From Candidatus Gastranaerophilales bacterium (lineage in GTDB: Bacteria; Cyanobacteriota; Vampirovibrionia; Gastranaerophilales; Gastranaerophilaceae), in assembly GCA_905235155.1 (NCBI GenBank), contig CAJOKJ010000013.1, forward strand, positions 1 to 42,702: a DNA stretch of 42,702 bases, read 5' to 3'. The notes beneath the pieces were generated by a model. The model was not told the DNA's origin. It was given only the letters and a program-made list of their open reading frames with translations, and did not search any database. Position numbers and translations under genes: made by a program. Positions 17,173 to 25,906 of the stretch are shown one piece after another; the stretch's first letter is position 1; each line of letters begins with the position of its first letter.

Positions 17173-18581
17173 TGTTATTTTCTTCGATGACGTTTATATA
17201 TGTATTTTTGCCAATACTTTTTGTATTGTACTTTATCTCAAAAAAAAAATTGCATAATTTTATTTTGCTTGCCGCAAGTATTATTTTCTACGCTTGGGGG
17301 GAACCAAAATATTTGGCAATAATGCTATTAACAATACTGATTAATTATTTAGGTGCAATATTAATAGATAAATTCAGAAAATTTGATAAACAAATTTTAA
17401 CTGTAACTATAATTGCAAATTTGTCGTTTTTAGTATATTTCAAATATTTTAATTTTATAATAAATAACTTTAACAATATTTTTCATTCTCATCTTTCAGT
17501 TTTAAATGTTGTGATGCCAATAGGTATTTCATTTTACACCTTTCAAGCGATGTCATACTTAATTGACGTATACAGAAAAGAAGTAAATGTTCAAAAAGAC
17601 ATCTATAAATTATCTCTTTATATTTGTCTTTTCCCTCAATTGATTGCAGGTCCGATAGTTAAATATCATGATGTTGAGGAGCAAATAACATCAAGAGAAA
17701 TTAATTTTGAAAATGTAAATATTGGAATAAAAAGGTTTATTATTGGTCTTTCTAAAAAAGTATTAATAGCAAACACTATGGGTGCAATAGCAGATAAAAT
17801 TTTTACACAAGCACCTGACGCTTTTGGACATGGTATAGCTTGGCTTGGTGCTGTTGCTTATACATTTCAAATATATTTTGATTTCTCCGGATATTCTGAT
17901 ATGGCTATTGGTTTAGGATTAATTTTTGGATTTAAATTTATGGAAAACTTTAATTATCCGTATATCTCAAAATCAATAACGGAATTTTGGAGAAGATGGC
18001 ACATTTCACTTTCGACTTGGTTTAAACAATATGTTTATATTTCATTGGGCGGAAATAGGCAAGGCTTAGTTAAAACTTGCAGAAACTTAGGAATAGTTTT
18101 TCTATTAACAGGTATATGGCATGGTGCTGCATGGAATTTTATATTTTGGGGTATATGGCACGGATTTTTTATAATATTAGAAAAAATACTAAATATTAAA
18201 GAATTTGAAAAACAAAAACATCCGATTTGGGTTGATATATTGCGTCACGTCGGTTGTATTTTATTAATTATTACAGGTTGGGTATTGTTTAGAAGCGACA
18301 GTTTAAGTTATGCTTTAGGCTATATAGGTAACATGTTAGGTTTTATAACAGTAGCCAAAGATGTTGCTGTTTATAAATTTGAGTATTATGTTGATACAAT
18401 AGAAGTTATAACTTTTGTGGCTGCAATACTTTGTTCAATGCCTATATTCAAAAATATGATTTATATAAAAAATCAATGGGCTAAAGCCTTTGTAAACTTA
18501 TGGTTGTTGTTACTATTCTTGCTTTCGACGGTGTCAATTGCCTCAGGTACATATAATCCGTTTATTTATTTTAGATTTTAA
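17172..18581 (+). CDS. MBOAT family O-acyltransferase (AlgI/DltB-like)
   Basis: A 469-residue polytopic membrane protein of normal family length. Signature elements are FYAWGEPKYL, MPIGISFYTFQAMSYLIDVYR, FPQLIAGPIVKY, YFDFSGYSDMAIGLGLIFGF, FWRRWHISLSTWFKQYVYI and the catalytic-His block LTGIWHGAAWNFIFWGIWHG. It moves acyl, usually acetyl, groups across the membrane for transfer to a surface polymer with help from the upstream DHHW protein. The polymer is not identified; no glycosyltransferase genes are adjacent. Confidence 0.94.
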   Translation: MLFSSMTFIYVFLPILFVLYFISKKKLHNFILLAASIIFYAWGEPKYLAIMLLTILINYLGAILIDKFRKFDKQILTVTIIANLSFLVYFKYFNFIINNFNNIFHSHLSVLNVVMPIGISFYTFQAMSYLIDVYRKEVNVQKDIYKLSLYICLFPQLIAGPIVKYHDVEEQITSREINFENVNIGIKRFIIGLSKKVLIANTMGAIADKIFTQAPDAFGHGIAWLGAVAYTFQIYFDFSGYSDMAIGLGLIFGFKFMENFNYPYISKSITEFWRRWHISLSTWFKQYVYISLGGNRQGLVKTCRNLGIVFLLTGIWHGAAWNFIFWGIWHGFFIILEKILNIKEFEKQKHPIWVDILRHVGCILLIITGWVLFRSDSLSYALGYIGNMLGFITVAKDVAVYKFEYYVDTIEVITFVAAILCSMPIFKNMIYIKNQWAKAFVNLWLLLLFLLSTVSIASGTYNPFIYFRF

Positions 18582-18671
18582 ATTTAGTAGATATTGATAT
18601 TAATTAATTTTATATAAAAGTAACAGTACTTAACAATTTTGATATTATTGCAAAAAATGGTTATTATATTG

Positions 18672-18700
18672 TTGATAAGGTGTAAACTTGGGACGATAAT
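18672..18700 (+). promoter_or_regulatory. Candidate fliF operon promoter, very close to the start codon
   Basis: TTGATA (18672-18677), a 17-nt spacer and GATAAT (18695-18700), only 5 nt before the fliF ATG. The same bases (GACGATAA) partly resemble a flagellar sigma-28 -10 box, but no TAAA sits at the matching distance. No Shine-Dalgarno is present, so the message may be leaderless. Confidence 0.45.
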
Positions 18701-18705
18701 ACACA

Positions 18706-20268
18706 ATGGAAAATAATTTAAAACCATTCTTAGATGATATTAAAAAACTTTGGGACGGCTTGGAACTGCCCCAAAAGATAGGTCTTTTGGCACTTACTGT
18801 TATAACGGTTGCCGTTGCAACCTTTATGTTTGCAAGGTCGCTTGAACCTGAGTGGTCAATTTTATATAGCGATTTACCTCAATCAGATATTGCAAATATC
18901 GTTGAATCTTTCAAAAAAAGCGGACAGGCTTATAAAGTTTCTGAAGATAAAAAAGCAATTCTTGTACCTGCAAAGGACAAAGATGATTTGAGAATTTTTG
19001 TTGCGGAAAATAGTTTGATAGATTCTCAATCACCTGGTTTTGAGTTGCTTGATGATATGCAATTAGGTTCTACCGATTTTAAAAATAAGATGACCAAACA
19101 AAGAATTTTTCAAGGTGAACTCGTACGTTCAATTGAAAAAATGAATGGAATAAAAAGCTGCAGAGTTCAATTAGCAGATCCGGAACGTTCTATATTTGAA
19201 GATAAAGATGAAATTCCGAGTGCTTCAGTTATGCTTATATTACAGGAAGGTTATCGCTTAAAAGCTTCTCAAGTTAAGGCTATAAAAAATCTTGTAGCAT
19301 ATTCCGTTCCGAGATTAACACCTGAAAGAGTATTTATTACAGACCAAAATGGGGCAAGTTTATCAGAAGAAACAGGCAAAAATTCAAACGATATGGAAAC
19401 TTTCAAAGCTAATGCGGAAAAACAAACTGCGGAAAAAGTTTCTCAAGTTTTGGAAAAAATTGTTGGTAAGGGCAATGTTTCTGTTCAAGTAAATGCTGAT
19501 ATTGATTTTAATTCAACAAAAGCAACTATTGAAACGTATGTTCCTGTCGGTGACGGACAAAATGGTTATAAAGGTGTCTTAACTACATCTCAATCAGAAG
19601 TTGAAACTTATGAAAATCCTAATCAAGCACCTGTAAACGCAAATGTTCAAGCGAGAAATTTAAATTATGCAAAAGAAAAAAATTCAGTTAATTATAGTGT
19701 TTCAAAAGAAATTAAACAAGTTGTCTACGCACCCGGAACGATAAAAAGAATGACAATAGCTGTTGCCGTAAATAAAATCCTAACAGACAGTGAAAAAGAA
19801 GAATTGCAAAATTTAGTGCTTTCTGCTGCCGGTGCAAATTATGAACGTGGGGATGTAATTACGGTTTCAAGTTTGCAATTTGAATCAATTGCAGAAGATC
19901 AAAAGAAACAAGAAGCAATAGAAAAAGAAATTAGAACAAAATCAACGGTTGACTATGTAACAAAAGATTTAGGTCCTTTAATTGTTGTTTTGATACTTGG
20001 TCTTGCAGCATTGTTTATAATAAGAGGTTTGATGGGTAAAATGGGTATCAGCAGAACAGTTGAAGCGGCTGAACCCGTAAAAACATTTGAACCTCAGTTG
20101 CCTCCTGTTGTAGAGGAAATTCCTGAAGTGGCATTACAAGAAGCCCTGCCGACTATTACAGCAGATATTGATCCTGAATTAGAAAGAGCAAGGATGGAAT
20201 TAAACGATACAATTATGGCAGATCCGGCTGAAGCAGCAAGAATTTTGGTATCTTATATTAAGGACTGA
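18706..20268 (+). CDS. fliF: Flagellar M-ring protein FliF
   Basis: A 520-residue MS-ring protein, the platform on which the basal body and export gate assemble. First membrane helix at about residues 24-43. The periplasmic ring-building motifs follow (SLEPEWSILYSDLP-like start, LLDDMQLGSTDFKNKMTKQRIFQGELVRSI, VQLADPERSIFE). The second helix is GPLIVVLILGLAALFII near residue 425. The C-terminal FliG-binding tail is ADPAEAARILVSYIKD. It leads a fliF-G-H-I block. The usual neighbours fliE, flgB and flgC are not in the window. Confidence 0.95.
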   Translation: MENNLKPFLDDIKKLWDGLELPQKIGLLALTVITVAVATFMFARSLEPEWSILYSDLPQSDIANIVESFKKSGQAYKVSEDKKAILVPAKDKDDLRIFVAENSLIDSQSPGFELLDDMQLGSTDFKNKMTKQRIFQGELVRSIEKMNGIKSCRVQLADPERSIFEDKDEIPSASVMLILQEGYRLKASQVKAIKNLVAYSVPRLTPERVFITDQNGASLSEETGKNSNDMETFKANAEKQTAEKVSQVLEKIVGKGNVSVQVNADIDFNSTKATIETYVPVGDGQNGYKGVLTTSQSEVETYENPNQAPVNANVQARNLNYAKEKNSVNYSVSKEIKQVVYAPGTIKRMTIAVAVNKILTDSEKEELQNLVLSAAGANYERGDVITVSSLQFESIAEDQKKQEAIEKEIRTKSTVDYVTKDLGPLIVVLILGLAALFIIRGLMGKMGISRTVEAAEPVKTFEPQLPPVVEEIPEVALQEALPTITADIDPELERARMELNDTIMADPAEAARILVSYIKD

Positions 20269-20274
20269 TTATAG

Positions 20275-21309
20275 ATGAATAATTCATTACTAACTCAACA
20301 AATAATAGCTATGAACTCAACGCAAAAGGTTGCGGCTTTGCTTATTTTACTGGGGCCTGCAACTGCATCTGAAGTGTTGAAAAATGTTACTGATAATGAT
20401 TTATTGGAAAAAATTGCATTAGAAATTGCAAGTTTAAATAAAGTTCCTCTTACTACATTAGCAGGTATTTTAGAAGAATTTAGTAATATCTTTAAAGCAA
20501 ACAGTTATCTTGCAAAAGGTGGTAAAGATTACGCAAAACAATTATTAGAAATGACTTATGGGCCTGAGCAAGCAAAAAGAATGATGAGCCGATTAGAAAC
20601 ATTAATGAATGCTAATCCGTTTCAATTTTTTAATGAAGCTGATCCTGTTCAACTTGCTACATCATTCCAAAACGAAAATCCACAGCTTATAGCTTTAATT
20701 TTGGCATATTTGCAGCCTACACAGTCAGCAAAAGTTTTAAATTGTTTATCTCCGGATGTGCAGGCTCAAGTTGCAATGAAAATTGCAGATATGGATACTA
20801 CAAATCCTGAAATATTATCTGATATTGAAAAAATTGTTGAAACAAAATTCTCATCAATTATGGTTCAAGATTTTTCACAAGCAGGTGGTATAGATACTTT
20901 AGCAAATATATTAAACAGAGCAGACAGGTCGACAGAAAGAAATGTTATGGATTTATTGGAATTAGAAAATCCTACAATGGCAGAACAAGTAAGAGAATTG
21001 ATGTTTGTATTTGAAGATATACAATCTCTTGATAACAAAACTGTTCAACGTATTTTGCGTGAAGTTAATACAAAAGACCTTGCACTTGCACTTAAAGGAA
21101 CTAAACCGGAGGTTCGTGATAAGATATTTTCAAACATGTCAGAACGTGCTCAACAAATGCTTAAGGATGATATGGAATTTCTTGGCCCTGTTCGTGCAAA
21201 AGATGTTCAAGAAGTTCAATCCCAAATTTGTTTGACAATTAAAGCACTTGAAGCTTCAGGTGAAATTGTACTTGAAATGGATGAAGGTGAGGAAGAATTA
21301 ATTGACTAG
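20275..21309 (+). CDS. fliG: Flagellar motor switch protein FliG
   Basis: A 344-residue protein. The N-terminal FliF-binding domain (QKVAALLILLGPATASEVLKNV), the middle domain with NENPQLIALILAYLQPTQSAKVL, and the C-terminal torque-generating domain (LVFEDIQSLDNKTVQRILREV-like; SERAQQMLKDDMEFLGPVRAKDVQEVQ) are all present. Charged residues in the C-terminal domain contact the stator. It starts 6 nt after fliF and overlaps the fliH start. Confidence 0.96.
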   Translation: MNNSLLTQQIIAMNSTQKVAALLILLGPATASEVLKNVTDNDLLEKIALEIASLNKVPLTTLAGILEEFSNIFKANSYLAKGGKDYAKQLLEMTYGPEQAKRMMSRLETLMNANPFQFFNEADPVQLATSFQNENPQLIALILAYLQPTQSAKVLNCLSPDVQAQVAMKIADMDTTNPEILSDIEKIVETKFSSIMVQDFSQAGGIDTLANILNRADRSTERNVMDLLELENPTMAEQVRELMFVFEDIQSLDNKTVQRILREVNTKDLALALKGTKPEVRDKIFSNMSERAQQMLKDDMEFLGPVRAKDVQEVQSQICLTIKALEASGEIVLEMDEGEEELID

Positions 21310-22204
21310 GATAAAAGGTAGTAATGTTCAAATAGGCTCCGATTTTGTTCTTCCTTTGGAAAACCAGCATAAAGAAGAGCTTAATGCCATTGAAAAAATG
21401 CTTCGTGATGCAAAGGCTGAAAAAGAAAGAATTATAAAAGAGGGAACAGAACGAGCAAAGCAATTAGTTGAAGAAGCAAAGCAAATTCTTGCCCAAGCAC
21501 AAGAAGACGGAAAGAAAATTTTAGAACAAGCAAATGCACAAGCAGACTCAGAATCAAAAGAAATTCGAGAAACCGCCAAAAAAGAGGGGTATGAAGAAGG
21601 TTATAAGCAAGGTTATGATGATGGCACAAATGCTCTTGAACTCAAAGTTAAAGCAGTTGATGATTTTGCAAAAAGTCAATTTGAATTGAAGCATAATATT
21701 GTTAAATCTGCTGAATTAGACATTGTTGAATTAGTTTGTGCTATTGCAAGAAAGGTTTGCAAAAAAAGTTTTGATAACGATATTAATATTTTGAAAAGTA
21801 TTACTGTTGAAGCAATAAAGCAATTAAAAGACAGAGAAAATATTACAATAACAGTTAATCCAAAACTGGCCGAAAAAATTTATTCTATTTCTGATGAATT
21901 AAAAGAAGAAATACCAAAACTGCAAACAATTAAAATTATTGAAGACAACAATATTTCAGATGACGGAACCGTAATAGAATCTTTGCTTTCAAGAGTTGAT
22001 AACAGATTAAAAATACAGTTAGACCAAATTGTTGAAAAATTTATGAATGTACACTATTCGTCTGAAGAAGACGCTCAAGATGAGCCTATATCTGAAACAA
22101 AAGATGATTATATTAATTCAAATTTTTTGCAGGATGATCAATCTAAAGAAACTTTTGAAAATATATCCGAAATTTTTAATTCAAATGACAAAAATGAGGA
22201 CTAG
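21302..22204 (+). CDS. fliH: Flagellar assembly protein FliH
   Basis: A 300-residue protein starting with TTG inside the last codons of fliG (GAGGAAG upstream); no in-frame ATG lies near, which decides this start. Residues about 20-95 form a long Ala/Glu/Lys coiled coil (KEELNAIEKMLRDAKAEKER). A FliH/V-ATPase subunit E-like domain follows (KKEGYEEGYKQGYDDG, ELVCAIARKVCKK). The tail of about 50 residues is acidic. FliH binds and restrains the export ATPase FliI, encoded just downstream. Its position between fliG and fliI supports the call. Confidence 0.88.
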   Translation: MTRIKGSNVQIGSDFVLPLENQHKEELNAIEKMLRDAKAEKERIIKEGTERAKQLVEEAKQILAQAQEDGKKILEQANAQADSESKEIRETAKKEGYEEGYKQGYDDGTNALELKVKAVDDFAKSQFELKHNIVKSAELDIVELVCAIARKVCKKSFDNDINILKSITVEAIKQLKDRENITITVNPKLAEKIYSISDELKEEIPKLQTIKIIEDNNISDDGTVIESLLSRVDNRLKIQLDQIVEKFMNVHYSSEEDAQDEPISETKDDYINSNFLQDDQSKETFENISEIFNSNDKNED

Positions 22205-22207
22205 CCT

Positions 22208-23515
22208 ATGTTTACAAAAGAGAAATATTTGAGTATTGTTGAAGATATTGAAACAATAAAAGAGATAGGCAGAGTTACCGAAATCAAAGGGTTGATAATT
22301 GAATCAGACGGGCCGGAAGCAAGTATTGGTGATTTGTGCTATATATACAAAAAAAATGAAGATGTACCAATATGGTCGGAAGTTGTAGGTTTTAAAGAAG
22401 GTAAAATTCTTTTAATGCCTTTGGGAGCAATGGATGGTATTCAACCAGGTGCTATTGTGCTGAACACAGGTGAACCGATGAAATTAAAAGTCGGAAATAA
22501 TATTTTAGGCAGAGTTCTTGACGGCTTGGGAAATCCTATTGATAATTTAGGTGAAATAAATGCAGAGGCTTATGTTTCAACTTCGGCAACACCAATAAAT
22601 CCTTTAAAGCGTGCAAGAATAGAGGAGCCTTTGTCTTTGGGGATTAAATCAATAGACGGTTTTATTACGGTTGGGAAAGGACAAAGATTAGGTATTTTTG
22701 CAGGTTCAGGTGTAGGTAAAAGTACAACACTTGCTATGATGGCAAAAAATACAAGTGCTGATGTAAATGTTATCGCTTTGATTGGTGAACGTGGTCGTGA
22801 AGTTCGGGAATTTATTGAAAAAAATATGGGACCCGAAGGTATGAAGCGAACAGTTGTTGTTGCTGCAACTTCTGAACAACCTGATTTAGTAAAAATTAAA
22901 GCGGCATTTGTTGCGACATCTATTGCGGAATATTTTAGAGATAAAGGTAAAGACGTACTCTTTATGCTTGATTCTGTAACTCGTATTGCTATGGCTCAAC
23001 GTGTTGTTGGTTTAAGTGCCGGAGAACCGCCTGCAATGAGGGGTTATACGCCTAGTGTATTCGCAATTATGCCTCAATTAATGGAACGTGCAGGTTGTAA
23101 TGATAAAGGTTCTATTACTGCACTTTATACTGTACTTGTAGAAGGGGATGATTTCAATGAACCTATTTCTGATACTGCGAGAAGTATTTTAGACGGTCAT
23201 ATTATGCTTTCAAGAGATTTGGCTCACAAAAATCATTATCCTGCCGTTGATGTTTTACAGTCAATAAGCAGGGTTATGGGTGATGTTACAACAAGTGAGC
23301 ATAGAGCTGCTGCTGCAAAAATCAGAAATTTATTGGCGGTATATAAGAAAAATGAAGATTTAATAAATATTGGTGCCTATGCAAAAGGCTCAGATCCTCT
23401 TTGTGATGAAGCAATAAGGCGAATGGATACAATTAACGCTTTTCTTTGTCAAAGTACAAGTGACTCTTTTGCTTATACACAAACAATTGAAGATTTAATT
23501 AAACTTGCAAAATAA
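22208..23515 (+). CDS. fliI: Flagellum-specific export ATPase FliI
   Basis: A 435-residue F1-like ATPase. Walker A is AGSGVGKST (near residues 165-173). LIGERGREVREFI and the Walker B block VLFMLDSVTRIAMAQR follow, then the family signature LSAGEPPAMRGYTPSVFA. It energises unfolding and entry of flagellar proteins into the export gate. Flagellar rather than virulence type is inferred from the fliF-G-H context. It is convergent with the protease gene, with only 4 bp between stop codons. Confidence 0.96.
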   Translation: MFTKEKYLSIVEDIETIKEIGRVTEIKGLIIESDGPEASIGDLCYIYKKNEDVPIWSEVVGFKEGKILLMPLGAMDGIQPGAIVLNTGEPMKLKVGNNILGRVLDGLGNPIDNLGEINAEAYVSTSATPINPLKRARIEEPLSLGIKSIDGFITVGKGQRLGIFAGSGVGKSTTLAMMAKNTSADVNVIALIGERGREVREFIEKNMGPEGMKRTVVVAATSEQPDLVKIKAAFVATSIAEYFRDKGKDVLFMLDSVTRIAMAQRVVGLSAGEPPAMRGYTPSVFAIMPQLMERAGCNDKGSITALYTVLVEGDDFNEPISDTARSILDGHIMLSRDLAHKNHYPAVDVLQSISRVMGDVTTSEHRAAAAKIRNLLAVYKKNEDLINIGAYAKGSDPLCDEAIRRMDTINAFLCQSTSDSFAYTQTIEDLIKLAK

Positions 23516-23528
23516 TATATTATTTTGC
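23507..23528. repeat. Perfect 22-bp palindrome spanning two convergent stop codons
   Basis: GCAAAATAATA followed by its exact reverse complement TATTATTTTGC. It contains the last two codons (Ala-Lys) and TAA stop of both fliI and the protease gene, so both proteins end in -AK. It may act as a weak bidirectional terminator or mRNA end protector; the low G+C argues for a modest hairpin. Confidence 0.6.
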
Positions 23529-24776
23529 GTTAGTTTTTAAAATATCATTCATCATTTTTCTTGCCATAAGAAGCTGTGCATCACGGTTTTTCTTTAAATC
23601 ATCAAGAGTTAATTCTACTTTAACATCAGGTGCTATACCTTTTTTGTTAATGTCAGTTCCGCTTGGGGTTAGATATTTTGCAATTGTAAGATTTAGTCCT
23701 GTTTCGTTAGGTAGAGCAATAACCTCTTGTACCATGCCTTTTCCATAAGTTGTTGTTCCTACAAGTTTTGCTTTGTTATAATCTTTTAAAGCTCCTGATA
23801 AAATTTCGCTTGCACTCGCACTTGAATTGTCAATTAAAACTACCAGTGGTTTATTTACGGTAAAATTGGTTTTTTGTGCGGATAAATCTTGTTTATACCC
23901 GTTTCTGCCAACAACGCTTACAATTTTACCTTCAGGTATAAATAAATTTGCAATAAAAACGGCATTTGGCAGCAATCCACCGGGATTTCCCCTTAAATCT
24001 ATAATTAAACCATCTGTTTTTTTTGTCTTTTCTAATGCTTCCAAAAACTCATTGGAGGTTGTTGAACCTATAAAACTCAAGATTTGAATGTAGCCGATAT
24101 TTTTTTCAACAGAACTTTTAACTGTTTTTATTTTAATTTCTTTTCGTTTTATATTTTTAATTATTTTTTTGTCATCACGTAGAATTGTAAGTTCAACCAT
24201 GCTATTTTCAGGGCCTCTGACCAATCCTGCAACATCAGCAATAGTCATTCCGCTTACTTCTTTTTTATTAACCGCATAAATTATATCACCATTTTTAATA
24301 TTTGCGGTATTGGCAGGAGTACCTTCAATTACGTTTAAAACCGTTATTTTACCCGCATTTGAATATATATTAACACCGATACCTGTTATTTTTGATGCAA
24401 TAGATGAATTTAACTCTTCAAATTCTTTTTTTGACATAAATTTTGAATATGGGTCATTTAAACTTGCAAGCATTGTATTTACAGCAACATATAAATCATC
24501 TTCTGTTTTGATTTTGCCTTGATAATGCACTTTCCAACGGTACCAGTCTTGGTGATTCATATCAGTATCATAGTAAGATTTTTTTATAATTTTCCAAGTT
24601 TTGTCAAACAATTTTTGAGATGATATTTCTTCGGTATTAGTTGACGTTTGAATATTTGTCGGTGTTGATACCATTTTTATATAAATATCGTGTAAGATAT
24701 TATTAAAAATAAGCAGTGCTGCCACTAATATTAATGCTATAACAATGTGTTTTTTATTCATAAAAATATTTAACAT
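23520..24776 (-). CDS. Carboxy-terminal processing protease (S41 family, CtpA-like)
   Basis: About 418 residues. An N-terminal membrane anchor (IVIALILVAALLIF) leads to a periplasmic region. A PDZ domain follows (GIGVNIYSNAGKITVLNVIEGTPA...GDIIYAVN). The S41 catalytic domain has GYIQILSF, DLRGNPGG, the nucleophile block SSASASEIL (Ser near 317) and the general-base Lys in TYGKGMVQ. It cleaves C termini of periplasmic proteins. The first ATG at 24776 is used; a second in-frame ATG at 24761 begins just before the anchor and is equally possible. Neither has a clear Shine-Dalgarno. Confidence 0.93.
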   Translation of the reverse strand: MLNIFMNKKHIVIALILVAALLIFNNILHDIYIKMVSTPTNIQTSTNTEEISSQKLFDKTWKIIKKSYYDTDMNHQDWYRWKVHYQGKIKTEDDLYVAVNTMLASLNDPYSKFMSKKEFEELNSSIASKITGIGVNIYSNAGKITVLNVIEGTPANTANIKNGDIIYAVNKKEVSGMTIADVAGLVRGPENSMVELTILRDDKKIIKNIKRKEIKIKTVKSSVEKNIGYIQILSFIGSTTSNEFLEALEKTKKTDGLIIDLRGNPGGLLPNAVFIANLFIPEGKIVSVVGRNGYKQDLSAQKTNFTVNKPLVVLIDNSSASASEILSGALKDYNKAKLVGTTTYGKGMVQEVIALPNETGLNLTIAKYLTPSGTDINKKGIAPDVKVELTLDDLKKNRDAQLLMARKMMNDILKTNAK

Positions 24777-24832
24777 CAACTGTTAATTTTTATCAATAGA
24801 TAACAGATTAATTTTTAAATTTTAATTTATAA

Positions 24833-24859
24833 ATTCAACTCACTACTTACTATTCAAGA
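24833..24859. repeat. Dispersed ATTCAC-rich intergenic repeat, copy 2
   Basis: ATTCAACTCACTACTTACTA and the following TTCAAGA match the groES-groEL intergenic element at 11506-11534 with a 2-nt gap and a few substitutions. It lies just beyond the 3' end of the HEALH protein gene. Confidence 0.45.
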
Positions 24860-25288
24860 TTAAAGTCGTTCAAAACCTGGTGAAGTTTGCGGAAGATTTT
24901 GATATCCTTTGTTTGCGTAAACGGTTTTCTTTATGTATTTGTTAGTATATCCGCCTTTTACAAAAAGCTGTTTAAGCGTATTTTCACGTTGCAAAAGCGG
25001 GTGCTGAACATCATTTGATTCAGGATAGATTTCAAGCATTTCGCACCAAACAGCAGCCTCCATAGTCCAAGCATAAGTTTCTTCCGCAAGCGAATTGAAT
25101 TCGTCTTGATGTAAGGCTTCGTGTGCTAAAAGTGCTGCCAATGCCGCCGGTGGAGCATCTGCGTGTCGAGGATTTATAAAAATATATAAATCGTTTTTCT
25201 TTTTCCAGCCTAATGCATCAAAATTTGCATAATCTGCTTTTATTGAACCCAAATCTTTAAATTGGATTTTTACCGGTCTTTCTGTCAA
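24860..25288 (-). CDS. C-terminal part of a secreted HEALH (zinc-peptidase-like) protein, probably frameshifted
   Basis: 142 residues, opening with a TTG that lacks a Shine-Dalgarno and has no signal peptide. The middle carries ALLAHEALHQDEFNSLAEETYAWTMEAAVW: an HEXXH zinc-site motif followed 10 residues later by a Glu pair, as in gluzincin-like metallopeptidases. A tail of about 60 residues follows with no recognised motif. It overlaps the preceding frame by 4 nt (TTGA). That frame supplies a signal peptide and ends abruptly, so both pieces are best read as one secreted protein of about 230 residues broken by a -1 shift. Real translational coupling is the alternative. Confidence 0.65.
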   Translation of the reverse strand: MTERPVKIQFKDLGSIKADYANFDALGWKKKNDLYIFINPRHADAPPAALAALLAHEALHQDEFNSLAEETYAWTMEAAVWCEMLEIYPESNDVQHPLLQRENTLKQLFVKGGYTNKYIKKTVYANKGYQNLPQTSPGFERL

Positions 25289-25551
25289 GTCAAAATTGCA
25301 CGTCTTGAAAAATCTGCATTTGTATTTTTCATCATATCCAATGCAACCAAAATAACTTCATCATTACTAACTTTTTTATATTCTTTTTTTAGCTGTTCAA
25401 GGTAAATATTATCATATTTAGACGGATATTTAGCGTGCGGTTGTTGAACCGTTACAGCTTCCTTATCTTTTTTAAACGAAAATGCAAAACTTGTTTGCGG
25501 TATCGCAAATAAAATAAAAAGTGATAATGCTAAAATCTTTTTCAAATTCAT
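25285..25551 (-). CDS. N-terminal part (signal peptide) of the same HEALH protein
   Basis: 88 residues from the ATG at 25551, which has GGGG just upstream; an earlier GTG at 25590 lies beside the promoter -10 box, before the likely transcription start. The signal peptide is MNLKKILALSLFILFAIPQT with likely cleavage after FAF or similar. A short mature part ends VILVALDMMKNTNADFSRRA plus ILT. The sequence leads naturally into TERPVKIQFKDLG of the overlapping downstream frame. Confidence 0.65.
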   Translation of the reverse strand: MNLKKILALSLFILFAIPQTSFAFSFKKDKEAVTVQQPHAKYPSKYDNIYLEQLKKEYKKVSNDEVILVALDMMKNTNADFSRRAILT

Positions 25552-25579
25552 AAAATCCCCTAATTTGTTCATATTTAAT

Positions 25580-25607
25580 ATTATAATCACATTTTTTTAA
25601 ATTTCAA
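25580..25607 (-). promoter_or_regulatory. Promoter of the HEALH protein gene
   Basis: Minus strand TTGAAA (25607-25602), a 16-nt spacer, TATAAT (25585-25580). It is back to back with the oadG promoter, whose -35 box begins two bases away at 25609. Confidence 0.65.
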
Positions 25608-25608
25608 A

Positions 25609-25637
25609 TTGTTTAAAATTTTTGTTTGTTATATTAT
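25609..25637 (+). promoter_or_regulatory. Promoter of the oad operon
   Basis: TTGTTT (25609-25614), a 17-nt spacer, TATTAT (25632-25637), with a GGAGG ribosome-binding site following at 25647-25651. Confidence 0.55.
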
Positions 25638-25660
25638 TAAGTGTATGGAGGACAAGAAAT

Positions 25661-25882
25661 ATGTTACAAGAAGGTTTAGTTATAACAGTTGTCGGAATGG
25701 GAACAGTGCTGGTATTTTTAACAATACTTGTATTTGCAATGAGCATAATGTCAAAAGTCGTTGCTTTAATAAGTAGAATTATGCCTGAAGAAGTTGAAGC
25801 ACCTGTTGCTGTTCGTAGAGAAATAAATATTGATGAAGAGGTTGCGGTAGCAATTGCTGTTGCAAAAATGAATATGAATTAA
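25661..25882 (+). CDS. oadG: Sodium pump decarboxylase gamma subunit (OadG-like)
   Basis: 73 residues from the ATG at 25661; GGAGG 9 nt upstream decides this start over an upstream TTG. One N-terminal membrane helix (GLVITVVGMGTVLVFLTILVFAM) is followed by a short hydrophilic tail. This matches the small gamma subunit that assembles alpha and beta subunits of sodium-translocating decarboxylases. It is first in a g-a-b operon. The tail lacks the His cluster seen in some gamma subunits. Confidence 0.85.
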   Translation: MLQEGLVITVVGMGTVLVFLTILVFAMSIMSKVVALISRIMPEEVEAPVAVRREINIDEEVAVAIAVAKMNMN

Positions 25883-25906
25883 CAATTTAAGAAAAGGAAT
25901 AGAGGT

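Noticed and set aside
25622-25660. Upstream TTG extension of oadG
   Set aside because: The extension overlaps the promoter -10 region; GGAGG is correctly spaced for the ATG at 25661.
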